A stretch of DNA of 64,000 nt, taken from the NCBI GenBank assembly GCA_933228675.1, contig OW121741.1:114152123-114216122 (forward strand), in the 5' to 3' direction. The notes beneath the pieces were generated by a model that ran no database searches, was not told where the DNA came from, and saw only the letters and a list, made by a program, of their open reading frames with translations. A program made the translations under genes and the position numbers. The DNA is from Stomorhina lunata (lineage: Eukaryota; Arthropoda; Insecta; Diptera; Rhiniidae). Positions 22,721 through 37,910 of this stretch are shown one piece after another (the stretch's first letter is position 1; every line of letters begins with the position of its first letter).

Positions 22721-24855
22721 CAATTGGCTTTTAACAAAAAACAAAAAAACTTTCAAATGCAAAATTATTGTAAATTTGATACAACTTGAATAACTTGACC
22801 TTGTCTCTTTTAATACTTGTCATTCAAATGCTATTAAGGTTAATTCGTAATATTCAATTTTGTGAAAATTTTGTTGACCCCAAATTTTATTTTATTCTTC
22901 TTTAGATGTTACAAATTGAATGTTAAAATCTGTATAAGGTCAATCTAATGCAAATGATTTATTTTGTTGACACAAAAGCTGTACAAAAAAAGTAAGAAAA
23001 CATCCAACAAATTTTATTTTTGTTAGATTTATTTACAGTTTAGAATATTTTGTTTTTTTTTTGTTATTCATGACTTAAAAAATAATCATAAAAGGAATAA
23101 TCATTATGGAAAATATGAATTTCATTGTATTTCATGACCGTTTATCCTTGACGCTGAGTTATGTCTATGCATAAATAAATATTCATCTGAATTTCATTTT
23201 AGAAGGAGGAACAATGTTAGACATTGAAAAATTTATGTTCATAATTATCATAATATTATCTGAGAAGAAACTAACAAAGTGAAAGATTTTAAGAGAAGTT
23301 ATCATCATCATAATATAGGAATTTAATGGTAGATAAAAAAAAATTGAATAAAAATAATATTATATTGCTTTGATGTTTTAAAGGTCAAAATTTTATTTAC
23401 GTCATTTCAGGGCCTAAGCCTTAATATCGTAAACCGAAATGACAACAATTGTATCAATTTTGATAGCAAATGGCCAGGAACAATATCAAATACTTTTAAA
23501 TAGAATTGAAAACTGAAATCTTAGCCAGAATAAGTCCATACGAAAATCTTAAGAAATCAAATATTTGCTTGGTTTACTTTCACTTTTTACAACAACATGA
23601 TTTTCATTTCATCTCTTGGCTTACCTTCCCCTTTAACAAAACACATAACTTATGCAAAAAATAAAAACAACAACACAAACAAAACATCTTGAGCTTCAGT
23701 GTGTAAAGAAAACAAAAACGACATCTCAAGAGATTAACACCTGACACTCACACAAGTGGTTTTGTCTTCAAGTACTAATTATGATGATACTTTATGATGA
23801 TGAACATTTTAATCATCATAATGATAATGTTTATTTTCTCTTCTATTTTCTAAAATATACATTATCCCAGCTCTAACTACAGACAAAAAAAAATAACTTT
23901 TAAATCCAAAAAAAAGAGTTTGATCAACTTTTAAAAAAATTAGTGGCAGATAATTTTCCATCTTACTAAGGAAAATATTAATCATTATAAAAGTTATTAT
24001 CTTGGTAAGGTTTTACAACGAAAATGTTCGATAGGTCTTTTTAAATTTCATAAAACATGACTTGAGACTCATAAAATTTTTTCGGGAGCTAGTCTAATGT
24101 ACACATACATAAGTGCTTTCTTGAGACTTTTAGGTCATAGAGGAATATTTAAAATTATAAAGAAAAAGCATTAATTTTCTTAGAAGCTTTGGAATTTTGA
24201 TTAATATTTTTGGCATTATTTTTTAAATTATATTTAATTAGGACTTTATACCTTTAGCTGCATTAACATACACATGCTTTTATAAAAATGTTACATCACT
24301 GTAGTAAAATAAGAAGCATGTGTCTCTCTGTGGTCCCAACGAATGAGATACTGAAAGCCCAGTAGTGTCGTTGTCAAATTGTAAGGAACAGCCAAAGTGC
24401 AAGTCATACTAAAAATCCAAGTCATTTTAAAAACTCCGGTCAAAGTGCAGGTCGTTGTCGAAGTACAAGTGGATGTTATTGGGTGCTATGTAATATTAGC
24501 TCGAATATATATGCCTTAGAGTAGCAAGAAGTTTATTGTGCTAATTTTGTTGAAGAATAATCATAAAAATGACTTATTTTCAGAATTATGATTCTTTTTG
24601 TGATTCCCGTCGCATTTTGTGACTTGAAGAATGTTTTAAATGAAAGTCATTCTAACATATGGATTGTTTCCGACAAAATTGATATAGTGATTTCTGTCTG
24701 CTTATGCAATATTTTCATTTTGGAAAGTAATTGCTATAAGAGATGTTGGCTAATTTCAATTCTTATGTTCCCACTTCCAAAACAAACAATGCTCGAAGTT
24801 ATTCTAAAGCGATTGGAAAATATATAGGAATATAGGAATAGCTATATAATTACAT
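22721..24855. other. No recognised feature
   Basis: AT-rich sequence with normal word diversity. The 79-codon ORF at 24588-24827 has no recognisable domain, and I do not call it a gene. Confidence 0.55.
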
Positions 24856-24859
24856 TGTG

Positions 24860-24910
24860 GTACCGAGCAAATTCGAGACAACTTAGTTTTTATCCTAAGA
24901 AAAACAAAAA
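24860..24910. repeat. 50-bp dispersed repeat
   Basis: ACCGAGCAAATTCGAGACAA and the following TTAGTTTTTATCCTAAG recur nearly unchanged at 27361-27411. A more diverged relative, AAACTAAGTTAGCTCGGTTT, lies near 56380 and 57285 in reverse sense. Confidence 0.7.
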
Positions 24911-25024
24911 TATTTTGTATTGGGAAATGTGAGGAATTGCCAGCGAATATTTGTAGTACATGTAAAAACATTTCTTCATATATCGAATACACTTATATGC
25001 CAATTATCAACCACTTTTAGATGA

Positions 25025-25069
25025 AAGTCGTCCACTCTTTTGGGGTACCTGCTTTGGACCCCCATTTTT
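25025..25069 (-). repeat. Family X fragment
   Basis: Reversed, it reads TGGGGGTCCAAAGCAGGTAC followed by CCAAAAGAG, the X consensus. It abuts the end of the Z copy that follows. Confidence 0.6.
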
Positions 25070-26640
<1,571 letters not shown>

Positions 26641-26778
26641 TTATTTCTTTTTAATTTTTTTCTCACTATAAGTCACAATTCTCAACAGAATTAGATGAAA
26701 TTCTACACACATGTATTACTTGACTAAAAAAAGAGTCAACCAATAGACTACTAATTTTGGTTGAAATACGTCGACTCC

Positions 26779-27160
<382 letters not shown>

Positions 27161-27788
27161 TGGTTGACCCAAAAAAGACCTCTACTAATTTTTGGTTTAA
27201 GTCCATCCACCTAAATTCAATTTGATTTTAAAAGTTACGCCTAAAGGTCTGCAACACTTTCTACTTAGGTTATGCAAAACAATTTATGTCACTTTTTTTT
27301 AGAATATTTTTAACTTTATTCTACGAAGAAACTTTCAGCTTTCACGTGGTTATGGTGGGAGCACCGAGCAAATTTGAGACAACTTAGTTTTTATCCTAAG
27401 AAAAACAAAAATACTGTATTTTGTAGAGCTTATATCTCCTAAACTATGTACGAGATTAAGTTATTTTCTTCTGCAGACTAAAACCAAGGTTCTTTGCCTT
27501 TATTAAGTCGACATCAAGATTAAAGCTGTGAAACTATATTCGATGCATAAGCTACTGAGTTTGATGAAATTTTTTTTTTGCAGCAGAAACACCATAGTGA
27601 GTTGTTGTGGTTGGAGATTTGAACACAAACTTATTTCGTAGAGGAGAACAAGTAAGAGAAGAAACAAGCAAGAAGACTCGTCTAGCAATTCAATGATATT
27701 AGAATTGCAATAAAAAACGGACCACATGTGTCCGTTGAGACATATAGCTTGCCAGTCTGCGTCAAAAAAGAATATCGATATAGAATGG
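27161..27788. other. Mostly unrecognised
   Basis: Contains the 50-bp dispersed repeat at 27361-27411 and otherwise nothing I recognise. It may include diverged LINE sequence ahead of the fragment that follows. Confidence 0.4.
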
Positions 27789-28060
27789 TGTCGGAGCTGT
27801 ATGAGCTATACGCTGACATTAACATAGTTAAACGCATTAAACAGCAAAGGCTGTTTTAGCTAGAACATGTCGTGCGCATTGATAAAGATATTTGCAAAAG
27901 CAAGAAAAGTGTTTGAAAATGATCCCGATGGAAATCGTAAAAGAGGACTTCCGAACTTCGATGAAAAGATCAAGTAGAGAAAAATCGTTCAAAACTTAAC
28001 CTACAAAATTGGAGAATATGCTCAAAAGATCGAAGTTATGCACTTCGAATTCTAAAATAT
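27789..28060 (+). pseudogene. LINE reverse transcriptase C-terminal scrap
   Basis: Conceptual translation gives ELYELYADINIVKRIKQQR, LEHVVRIDKDI, then after frame shifts ARKVFENDPDGNRKRG and DQVEKNRSKLNLQNWR followed by KDRSYALRIL. The order (I-x-R-L-x-W-x-G-H-V-x-R, RKRGRP-like, W-KDQVE-like) matches the C-terminus of insect non-LTR retrotransposon polymerases. There are at least two frameshifts and a stop. The clade is not determined. Confidence 0.65.
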
Positions 28061-29740
28061 GTTTTCCATCTTTACAGGTTGTTAATATAGCTCAATTAAG
28101 TAGGTAAGTAAAATAAATCCAACCATAATTTTTTTCTTAATCATATAAATATTAATGTTTATTTGAATCACGTAAGTCACAAAAAAATAAATCGTTTCAT
28201 ATAAAAAACACTGTTCTTCCAATACTTAAACCTATATTCATATTTGTATATTGTATATAGGTCGATTGAAATGTACTTCTCAAAAAATGTTGCTAAACAG
28301 ATATAAACAATGTTGCTGCTGTCAGGAATCATGGAATGTAACTAATCACCTACAACTTAACTTATATATTTATGGATTTATAACAATATCCACATTATGT
28401 TGAATTTCTCCTCATACAATTTAATGCAATGTGAGGCAAAGATGGAGCAGTGTATTCTCTTTTTTCCTCTCACAATGCTTGCAGATGCTATGCGAACAGC
28501 TGTTTTGTGGAGTCTGTTATTAACAGAAATGTAATCTCAAGTACATACATATCTAGTTTAAGTAGATGTTGGCATGAAAACAAGTAAATTTATTTGGCAA
28601 AGTAGTCAGTCAATCTTTCTGATTATATTGGGAATGTTCGTTTTTTTTACAAGATTTTGGTACATAACGACAGATAATTTAATGCAAAAGTGACTGTTGA
28701 AGGAGATTTGAAAAAAATTTATGGTTAGCTTTAATTGAAAATATGCATTTTTTATTGGCTAATAAATACAAAGAGTTTTGGTGTAACTTTATAAAGAAAT
28801 ATAATTTTTTGTGGAAAATTTTCGGATCTATATTTCAGAATAAAAAAAAAAAAATCGCTCCTAAGGCTTCCTGTTAATCAACTCCTTTCCTTTTTCCCTA
28901 TGTAATATTTCTTGGTCTATAATTTCTCAAAATTTCATAATTTATTTTAAAATTTATTAACATGGAAAAACTCTCTAAAACTCCCGGAAATTTTCATAAA
29001 ATAAAGAAACTGAACAATAATTTACAATATTTTATTCATGAAAATAATAAAAATTCTTTTGTTTAACTTTTTTCTTATTGTCACATTACTATGACAATAG
29101 TTCAGAGAAGAAAAAAATCCTAATTAAGTTTCTTGAGCAAAAACAAAAAAAAAAACGGAAAAACTCCAGACAATGACTGCAATTAGCTGGGCTTTTATTC
29201 TCATTGTTGCTGCAACAATCTGTAGTGACAATAAAGAGCAGCTGACAAAATGAATTCAACAAATTCAATGTGATTTAAATAAACTACCAATTAACGTGGA
29301 CAATTTAAAATGAAATAAATTTCATGTTGTAAAAGGCATTTGATGAAAAGAGAATACAAATTTTTTCATTTGTTTTCATTTTTCATTTTTATCATTTAAT
29401 TTTTTTTTTAATTTTTTTTGATGTAGTTTTGTTTTCAAAATCAGGTGGTCATGGATTATATGGAATACATTTATTGTTTTTTAGATATAAAGGTAATGAC
29501 AGATTAAAGATTATATTTCAATTAATGGGGTATTTGATAATATTTTAATTATGCAAATATTTTAGCTAAAGGGTCTTTCACAAAGCGCTTCCGGTCTTGA
29601 GTTTCTAATAAAACAAAATGTTCGATATATCGTTTAAATTATCTATTGTCCTATCGTGATAACAGTGAGGACTTTGTCTACTTTAAATTAGACCAATATG
29701 AACTGACAGCTCAAAATCCATGTATGTTTTCAACTCTCTA
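28061..29740. other. No recognised feature
   Basis: AT-rich DNA without convincing ORFs or recognisable repeats. Confidence 0.55.
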
Positions 29741-29743
29741 TAA

Positions 29744-30175
29744 CACAGTACAACACATGATTTCGGGACTCAATTTTGATAATTGCTTATGAAAGTAGCT
29801 CCAAAAGGAAGAACTTCTGCATAATTTGTTTGGTTATGGTACATCAAATAATAATTTAAAAATTTATCTGAAGTTAATAAGTATGCAATAGGGGAATTTG
29901 TCACTTTTTAGGCGTACACTACGTATAATTGATATTTGGTATTTGGTTAACTTTATATATTAAGTATACGCAACCAACTTTTCTAAAGCAAAAGAACCTA
30001 AAACGTGACAAATTCCCCTATAAGATACTTTTTTACTTCAAATTAAATTTTTAACTATTATCTGATGTGCCATAACCAAACGAATGACGCAGAAGTTCTT
30101 CTTTTTGGGGCTACTATCATAAATAATTATCAAAATTGAGTCCCGAATCAATTACCTCAAAAATGTTGTACTGTG
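29744..30175. mobile_element. Fold-back element with ~175-bp inverted repeats
   Basis: 29744-29915 and about 30005-30175 are diverged reverse complements. Both ends read CACAGTACAACA, and shared inner words include CGGGACTCAATTTTGATAAT and AGGGGAATTTGTCAC. TAA flanks both sides (29741-29743, 30176-30178). A 3-bp TAA duplication would fit the PIF/Harbinger superfamily, but the ends alone do not prove it. The loop is about 90 bp. No ORF. Confidence 0.75.
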
Positions 30176-30189
30176 TAATCTTATGTGGA

Positions 30190-33100
30190 GCATTGGTGAT
30201 ATTGAAAAATTTTGTTTCAAAATGTTTCTAAAAGGAAATTTTTGTATTCAAAATTTATCTACAACATTTCTGTCAAAAATTTCTCCTAAATTTTTGTTAA
30301 AATTCTGTAAAAATTCTTCTATTTCAAATTTGTTATAAAAATTTTACAATTTATAAAATTATCTAACAAAAGTTTCTTTTAATAAAAATTGCTTAAAAAT
30401 GTTTCTATTAAATTTTTGTTCTAATAATTTTTTTAGATTTTTAATTCACTTTAATTCGCTAAAATAAAAATATTAAAATTATTTTTGACATTTTAAAAAT
30501 TTTCTTTACAAAATTTTTATTTTGAAAATGTTATACTCTAAAAATAAAATTTGTTCTGAAGTTTTTCTTCTGAAGAATTTTTGATAAAAGTTTTTCTATT
30601 AAAAGTAATTTCTGTTAAAATTGTATGTAAAAATTTCGTGTTTAAAATTTCCATAAAAATTATTCTATTAAAAATGTTCGATATAATTTTTACTATAAAA
30701 TTTTTCTTTTGTAAAATTTTCTACAAAAGCATTTAAAAATTTCAAAAAAAATTTCGATTTTTAAAATATATATATATTTTTTCAAAAATTTTAAAAAATG
30801 TTGACAAAAAATACTCTGTTGAATATTTTCCATACAAATTATTCTATCCAAAATTTTCGATAAAATTTTTTCTACATAATTAATTTTTGATATTTTTTTT
30901 TTGTAAAATTTTATACAAAAACTTTCAATAAAAATTTTACAATCTTGAAACATACAATCAAACATTTTTCTCATGATAAGAAAAATAAGCAATTTTTTGC
31001 TGATAGTTCTTTAATTAAAATATTTTTCCAAAAAAAAATATTTTGTAAAATGGTTTTTCAAAGAAGGTTTTTCTAATTAAAATTTTTTAATAAAAATTTT
31101 TCCGTTGAAAATTTTAAATAAAGAATTTTTTATAAAAATTTAAGATAAAAATTATAGAAATAAAATTTTTTCTTAAATTTTTCTTTTGAAGATTTTTTAA
31201 TAAAAGTTTTTCTATTAAAAATGCTTCTTCTGAAAATTTTCCATAAAAATTATTTTATCCAAAATTTTCGAAAAAAATGACTTCTATATAAAATATTTTA
31301 TAAAAATTTTTCTTTGTAAGATAATCTTGAAACACTTAACCAAAATTTTTTCTCTTGAAAAGAAAAAGAAGCAAATTTTTGATTTTTTATTTATTAAACG
31401 ATTTTTCAAAAATAAAAATTGTGTCAAAATTTTCAAAAAAGGATTTTGTATTGAAAATTAAATTATTTAAATAAACATTTTTGTGTTTAAAATTTTTTAT
31501 AAAATTTTTTCTTGATTATTATATTAAAGATACAAATTTTATAGAATAAAATTTGTTCTTAAATGTTTCTTCTAAAAAATTTTTTATTAAATTTTTTTTA
31601 TTTTTAATTTGTCGATAAAAGTTTTTCTATTAAAAATTTTTGATAAAAATTATTCTTCTGAAAAGTTGTTTAATTTTTCAATAAAATTTTTTCTATTAAA
31701 ATTTTTTCGATAAAATTTTTTCTGCAGAAAATTTTCCATAAAAATTATTCTATCATAAATTTTTGAAAAAATTTTTCGAAAATTAAAATTTTTACTAAAA
31801 TTTTGTCTGTGTAAAATTTTCTACAAAAGCTTTCAAAACTTTTGCAATCAACAAAAATTTTGCTGTTGAAAAAAAGTAAATTTTTTATAATAGTTTTTTT
31901 ATTAAAAGACTTAAAACAAATATTTGTTGTTATTTTTAGAAAAACATTTTTTAATTTAATTTTTTTTTGAAAGTTTTAAATAAAGATTTTTCTATTAAAA
32001 ATTTTTTATAAAATTTTTTCATTATAAAATTTTAGAACTTCTTATCCAGATTTTCTAAAAAGATTTATTAACAAAAAGAAGAATTTTTTAATTAAAAATA
32101 AATATATTGAAAATTTTCGATTAAAGTATTTCTATCAAAATGTTTATATTCAAACTTTATGATAACATTTTTTTTTATTAAAATTTTTTATTAAAAAAAA
32201 AAATTATATTGAAAATTTTCGATTAAAGTTTTTCTATTGACTACCTTTCGACAAAAATTTTGCTGTTGAAAATTTTCAATAAAAACTTTTCTGTTGAAAA
32301 TTTTCTATCAAAATGTTTATATTCAAAATTTATGATAACATTTTTCTTTTTAAAATTTTCCATAAAAGCTCCTATTCAAAATTTTCTATAAAAACTTTAA
32401 AATATAGAAAAGTATCTACAAAAATTTTTCTATTAAAAAATTTTGTATCAATTTTTTTTTTTAATTATTCTACCGAAAATTATTCCTTCCAATAATATTT
32501 TCTCAAAATCTGGACCTTCATAATTTTTAAATTTTCTATAAAAACTTTTCTTATGAAAATTTTACTTTGTCCTAAATTTGTCTAACGAAAATTGCTACAA
32601 AAATTTTTTTTATATAAATTTTCTATAAAATTGGTTGTTTTTAAAATTCTTCTATAAAAAAAAAATGTTTCTATAAAAAAAACTTTTTATATAAAATTTT
32701 GAACAAAAATATTTCTATTGAAAAATTTAGTATAAAAATATTTCTATAAAAAAAACTTTTTATATAAAATTTTGAACGAAAATATTTCTATTGAAAAATT
32801 TAGTATAAAAATATTTCTACTGAAAAACTGTAGATATTTTTTTTAGTTTTAGTAAAAAATTGTCAACTAAAAGTGTTCTACTGAAATATTTTGGATCAAA
32901 ATATTTCTTTTGAAAATTTTTCTATCGAAAATTTAAAATTAAAAATAAGTAAAAAAATGTTTCTATTGAAAAATTCAAATCTTTGTTTTGATAATTAAAA
33001 ACTGTTCTTAATAAATTCAATTTGAATCTATAAAAGTTTGTCTAACGAAGTTTTCTTTTCAATTTTTCTTTCTTAAAAGTGAAAAAAAATTTCAATAAAA

Positions 33101-33625
33101 ATTTTTCTTTTTAAACATTTTTGATCAAAATTTTTCAGTAGAAGATTTTGTGATAAAAATTAAGAAAAATGTTTACAAAAATTTATATTATTTTTTTTAA
33201 TATTAATATTTCTAAAACGAGAATAAATAATCTTTAAATTTTGTTTTTATGAAATAAAAATTTTCTATAGAAATTTTTTTGATGAAAATTTTTGTAAATT
33301 TGATTTTATAAAAAATTTTTATAATGAAAATTTTAACAAAAATGTTTCTAGTAGATTTGTTCTATAAAATTTTTGCTATAGAAAAAAATTTGCATAAAAA
33401 TATTTCTATAGGAAATTTTTAGTTTAAAATAATTTTATAAACATTTTTTCCTTTAAAAAATTTTCTTAAAAATTTAGCTTTTTAAAAACTTTCGGTAGAA
33501 ATTTTTCAATAACAAATTTTGGGCAAAAATTTATTTATAAACAATTTATTTTTGAAATAATTTGGATAAAAACGTTTTATTAAAAATTTTTTATTTGAAA
33601 ATTTTTGTCAAAAAAATTTCATATT
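30190..33625. repeat. Array 2 of diverged ~31-bp-type A/T units
   Basis: About 3.4 kb of words such as AAAATTTTTCTATTAAAAAT and TTGAAAATTTTC. It is more degenerate than the other arrays and its orientation is unclear. A local exact tandem of about 77 bp occurs near 32660-32820 (ACTTTTTATATAAAATTTTG then GAAAAATTTAGTATAAA). Confidence 0.75.
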
Positions 33626-34760
33626 GATTTTGATAACCAGTTACTGATAACAGCTCTAAAGGCGATATCTTAATTATAGTTTTAGTTTTAATTATAGTTT
33701 TAGTTCATTCAATAATGGCCTTTTATACGTCTTGACAACTAGATTGCTTTATGTCCACGTCAAGCTGGTAATACAGGCTTCATTGGATCCTGTGAGCTTA
33801 ATTTCGAAACCGACTTAAACGTATGACATAAAATATTCATATTGTGAGTGCTAAGGAAATACCTTTACACAGGGAATAATAAAATTGAGCTTGACTGATT
33901 ATCTACAGGTTTCTAATTAAAATCTCGCAACTAATTTATAAAATTTTCATTTTCGTTTAAATTATTTAAACTTTAAATCCTTAGAAATTTAAAATCAATT
34001 TGACAACCAAATTTAAATTTCTATTTAATTATTACTGCCTTCATTGATTTAACTCATTATCATTCACTAGCGAAATAATTAATTGTTTAAATGTCATGGT
34101 TTTTGATCGTAAGTACATAACTCTATACATTTTTAAAGCTTAGTTATTTACATTTAATTTTGTTTATTTATTTTCCATTCAAATTCGTTAGAACTTTTGT
34201 TATCCGGCTTATTTTTAATAAAAGATGAAAACAACAAAAAACAAAAGGACAACTAAAGTAATTAAAAACCACTTAAATATTCATTCCATCATCAAGTCAA
34301 GGCAGTGTCCTTCAGCATTCAGTCAACAGATACTGACAACAACAACTGCCAGCCGTTCTAAAGCTGAGCAACACAATAATCACTTTGCATAGCATACATA
34401 CAAATAAACACCCTTTCGCTAAAGACACACATACACAGATAAAAGTTTAAAGAATGAAAAAGATTCTCAGTTTATGAAAGGACATACATCTAAAAACATT
34501 TCTTGGGTTTTTCAAATTTTGCACTAATTTCGGAAGCAAAAGTTGAATGAAAAGGTAAACCTTTTCATCAGATACCTGAAAAATTGTTATTTAGAATCCC
34601 TTTTACGATTGTCGTCCTTTATCAATTAAATGGCTAACGTTGAATAGCGAAAGCTATTAGATTAATTAAATAACATTATAATACATATACAGTCACAAAT
34701 ATTTACAGAGTCACGTATCCATACAACTCATTTTATAAAAGAGTGTTATAAATCTAAAAA
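33626..34760. other. Spacer between arrays 2 and 3
   Basis: Unique-looking sequence. A short tandem TTTTAGTTTTAATTATAG occurs near 33680. No gene recognised. Confidence 0.5.
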
Positions 34761-37700
34761 TATAGAAATTTGTATGACTCAAAATTTCCCATTTATTACA
34801 ACAAATTTTTTATAGAAAAATCTTTCTATCGAAAAATTTTGTATAGAAAAAATTTTATATCCAAACATTTTCTTTATAAAAATTTTCACATCAAAAAAAA
34901 TTTTATAGAAAAATCTTTATATCAAAAAATTTTCTTGAAAAAAATTTGTATATCCAAAAACTTGCTGCAGAAAATTCATCTATATCAATCAATTGGCTAT
35001 AGAAAATTTATTTATATAAAAAAATGTTCTACAGGAAATTTATTTATATCAAAAAAATTTTCTATACAAAAATTTGTTATCGAAAAATCTTCTAAAAAAA
35101 ATTTTTATATCGAAAAATTTTCTAAAGAAACATTTTTATATCGAAAAATTTTTTTTAGCAAAATTGTCTATAGAAAAATTTTTATAACAAAAAATTTGCT
35201 AAAGAAAAATTTTTATATCAAAAAAAATTTAATAGAAATATTTAAATATTAACAAATTTTTAATAGAAACATTTTTATATTAAAAAATTTTTAAAGAAAA
35301 ATTTTTATATCGAAAAATTTACTAAATAGAGAAATTTCATATAAAAAGTTTTTCGATATAAAAAATATTCTACAGAAAATTTTTCGATATAAAAAATTTT
35401 CTATAGACAATTTTTCTATATAAAAATTTTTCTATAGAAAATTGTTCGATATAAAAACTTTTACAGAATTTTTCGGTATAAAAATTTTTCTATAGAAAAC
35501 TTTTCGGTGTAAAAATTTTTATATAGAAAATTTTTCGATAAAAAAATTTTTCTATAGAAAATTTTTTGCTATAAAAATTTTACTATAGAAAATTTTTTGA
35601 TATAAACATTTTTCTATAGAAAATTTTTTGGTATAAAAATTTTTCTATAGACTAATTTTTTATATAAAAATTTTTCTATGGAAAATTTTTAGGTATAAAA
35701 ATTTTTCTATAGAAAATTTTTCGGTATAAAAATTTTTCTATAGAAAATTTTTCGGTATAAATATTTTTCGATAGAAAATTTTTCGGTATAAAAATTTTTT
35801 TATAGAAAATCTTTCGATATAAAAATTTTTCTATAGAAAATTTTTCGGTATAAACATATTTCTATAGAAAATTTTTCGGTATAAACATTTTTCTATAGAA
35901 AATTTTTCGGTATAAACATTTTTCTATAGAAAATTTTTCGGTATAAAAATTTTTCTATAGAAAATCTTTCGGTATAAAAATTTTTCTATAGACAATTTTT
36001 CTGTATAAAAATTTTTCTATGGAAAATTTTTCGATATAAAAATTTGTCTATACAAAATTTTTAGGTATAAACATTTTAGTATATAAAATTTTTCGGTATA
36101 AAAATTTTTCTAAAGAAAATTTTTCGGTATTGAAATTTTTTTATAGAAGATTTTTTGGTAAAAACATTTTTCTGTAGAATTTTTGGATATACATATTTTT
36201 CTGTATAAAATTTTTCAATATAAAAAATTGTCTATAGAATTGTTCGATATAAAAACTTTTACAAAATTTTTCGGTATAAAAATTTTTCTATAGAAAACTT
36301 TTCGGTATAAAAATTTTTATATAGAAAATTTTTCGATAAAAAAATTTTTCTATAGAAAATTTTTTGCTATAAAAATTTTACTATAGAAAATTTTTTGATA
36401 TAAACATTTTTCTATGGAAAATTTTTAGGTATAAACATTTTTCTATAGAAAATTTTTGGGTATACAAATTTTTCTATAGAAAATTTTTGGGTATAAATAT
36501 TTTTCGATAGAAAATTTTTCGGTAAAAATATATTTCGATACAAAATTTTTCGGTAAAAATATTTTTCGATAGAAAATTTTTCGGTATAAAAATTTTTTTA
36601 TAGAAAATCTTTCGGTATAAAAATTTTTCTATAGAAAATTTTTCGGTATAAATATTTTTCTATAGAAAATTTTTCGGTATAAACATTTTTCTATAGAAAA
36701 TTTTTCGGTATAAAAATTTGTCTATAGAAAATATTTCGGTATAAAAATTTTTCTATAGACAATTTTTCTGTATAAAAATTTTTCTATGGAAAATTTTTCG
36801 ATATAAAAATTTTTCTATAGAAAATTTTTAGGTATAAACATTTTTGTATATAAAATTTTTCGGTATAAAAATTTTTCTATAGAAAATTTTTCGGTACTGA
36901 AATTTTTCTATAGAAGATTTTTTGGTAAAAACATTTTTCTGTAGAATTTTTGGATATACATATTTTTCTGTATAAAATTTTTCAATATAAAAAATTTTCT
37001 ATATAAAATTTTTCAATATAAAAATTTTTCTATAGAAAATTTTTTGCTATAAAAATTTTACCATAGAACATTTTTCGATATAAATTTTTCCTATAGAAAA
37101 TTTTTCGATATAAAAATTTGTCTTTATAAAGTTTTCTAGAGAAAATTTTTCGAAAAAAATTTTTCTGTAGAAAATTTTTCGATAAAAAAATTTTTCTATA
37201 GAAAATATTTTGATACAAAAATTTTTCTATAGAAAATATTTCGATACAGAAATGTTTTCATAGAAATTTTTTCGATATGAAAATTTTTTTATAAAAAAAT
37301 TGTTGATATAAAAATTATACTATAGAAAATTTTTCGATGTAAAAGTTTTTTTATTTATATATAAGTTTTTCGATATAAAAATATTTCTATAGTAAATTTT
37401 CAGTATAAAAATTTTTCTATTGAAAATTTTTAGATTTAAAAATTTTCTTATAGTCAATTTTCTATATAAAAATTTTCAATTTACTTTTAATAGAAAGTTT
37501 TCGATATAAAATTTTTTACAGAAATTTTTTCGATATAGAAATATTTCTATAAAAAATTTTTCGATATAACAATTTTCTATAGAAAATTGATTGATATAAC
37601 AATTTCTATATAAAATTTTTTGATATAAAAATTTTTCTAAAGAAAATTTGTCGATATAAAATTTTTCGAAAATAAAATTTCTATAGAAAATTCTTCTATA

Positions 37701-37910
37701 TAAAAGTTTTCAATATAAAAATTTTTCTAAAGAAAATTTTTCGATTTTAAAATTTTTCTATATAAAATTTTTCAATATAAAAATTTTTCTATAGAAAATT
37801 TTCGATATAAAAATTTTTCTATAGAAAATGTTTTGGCATACAAATTTTTCGTCAGAGAAAATTTTCTAAAGAAAAATATTTACATCGAAAAATTTGTATA
37901 TTGAATTTCT
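34761..37910 (+). repeat. Array 3 of 31-bp A/T units, orientation switch
   Basis: The main body (35340-37850) repeats CGGTATAAAAATTTTTC followed by TATAGAAAATTTTT, 31 bp in all. The left 570 bp (34771-35330) and the last ~50 bp run the opposite way (TATCGAAAAATTTTC...). A higher-order repeat is visible: ATTGTTCGATATAAAAACTT at 35441 and 36239 (798 bp), and GTAGAATTTTTGGATATACA at 36174 and 36941 (767 bp). The two spacings differ by one 31-bp unit. Confidence 0.92.

Noticed and set aside
34770..35252. 160-codon ORF with repeated YRKIF-type peptides
   Set aside because: Also an array artefact.
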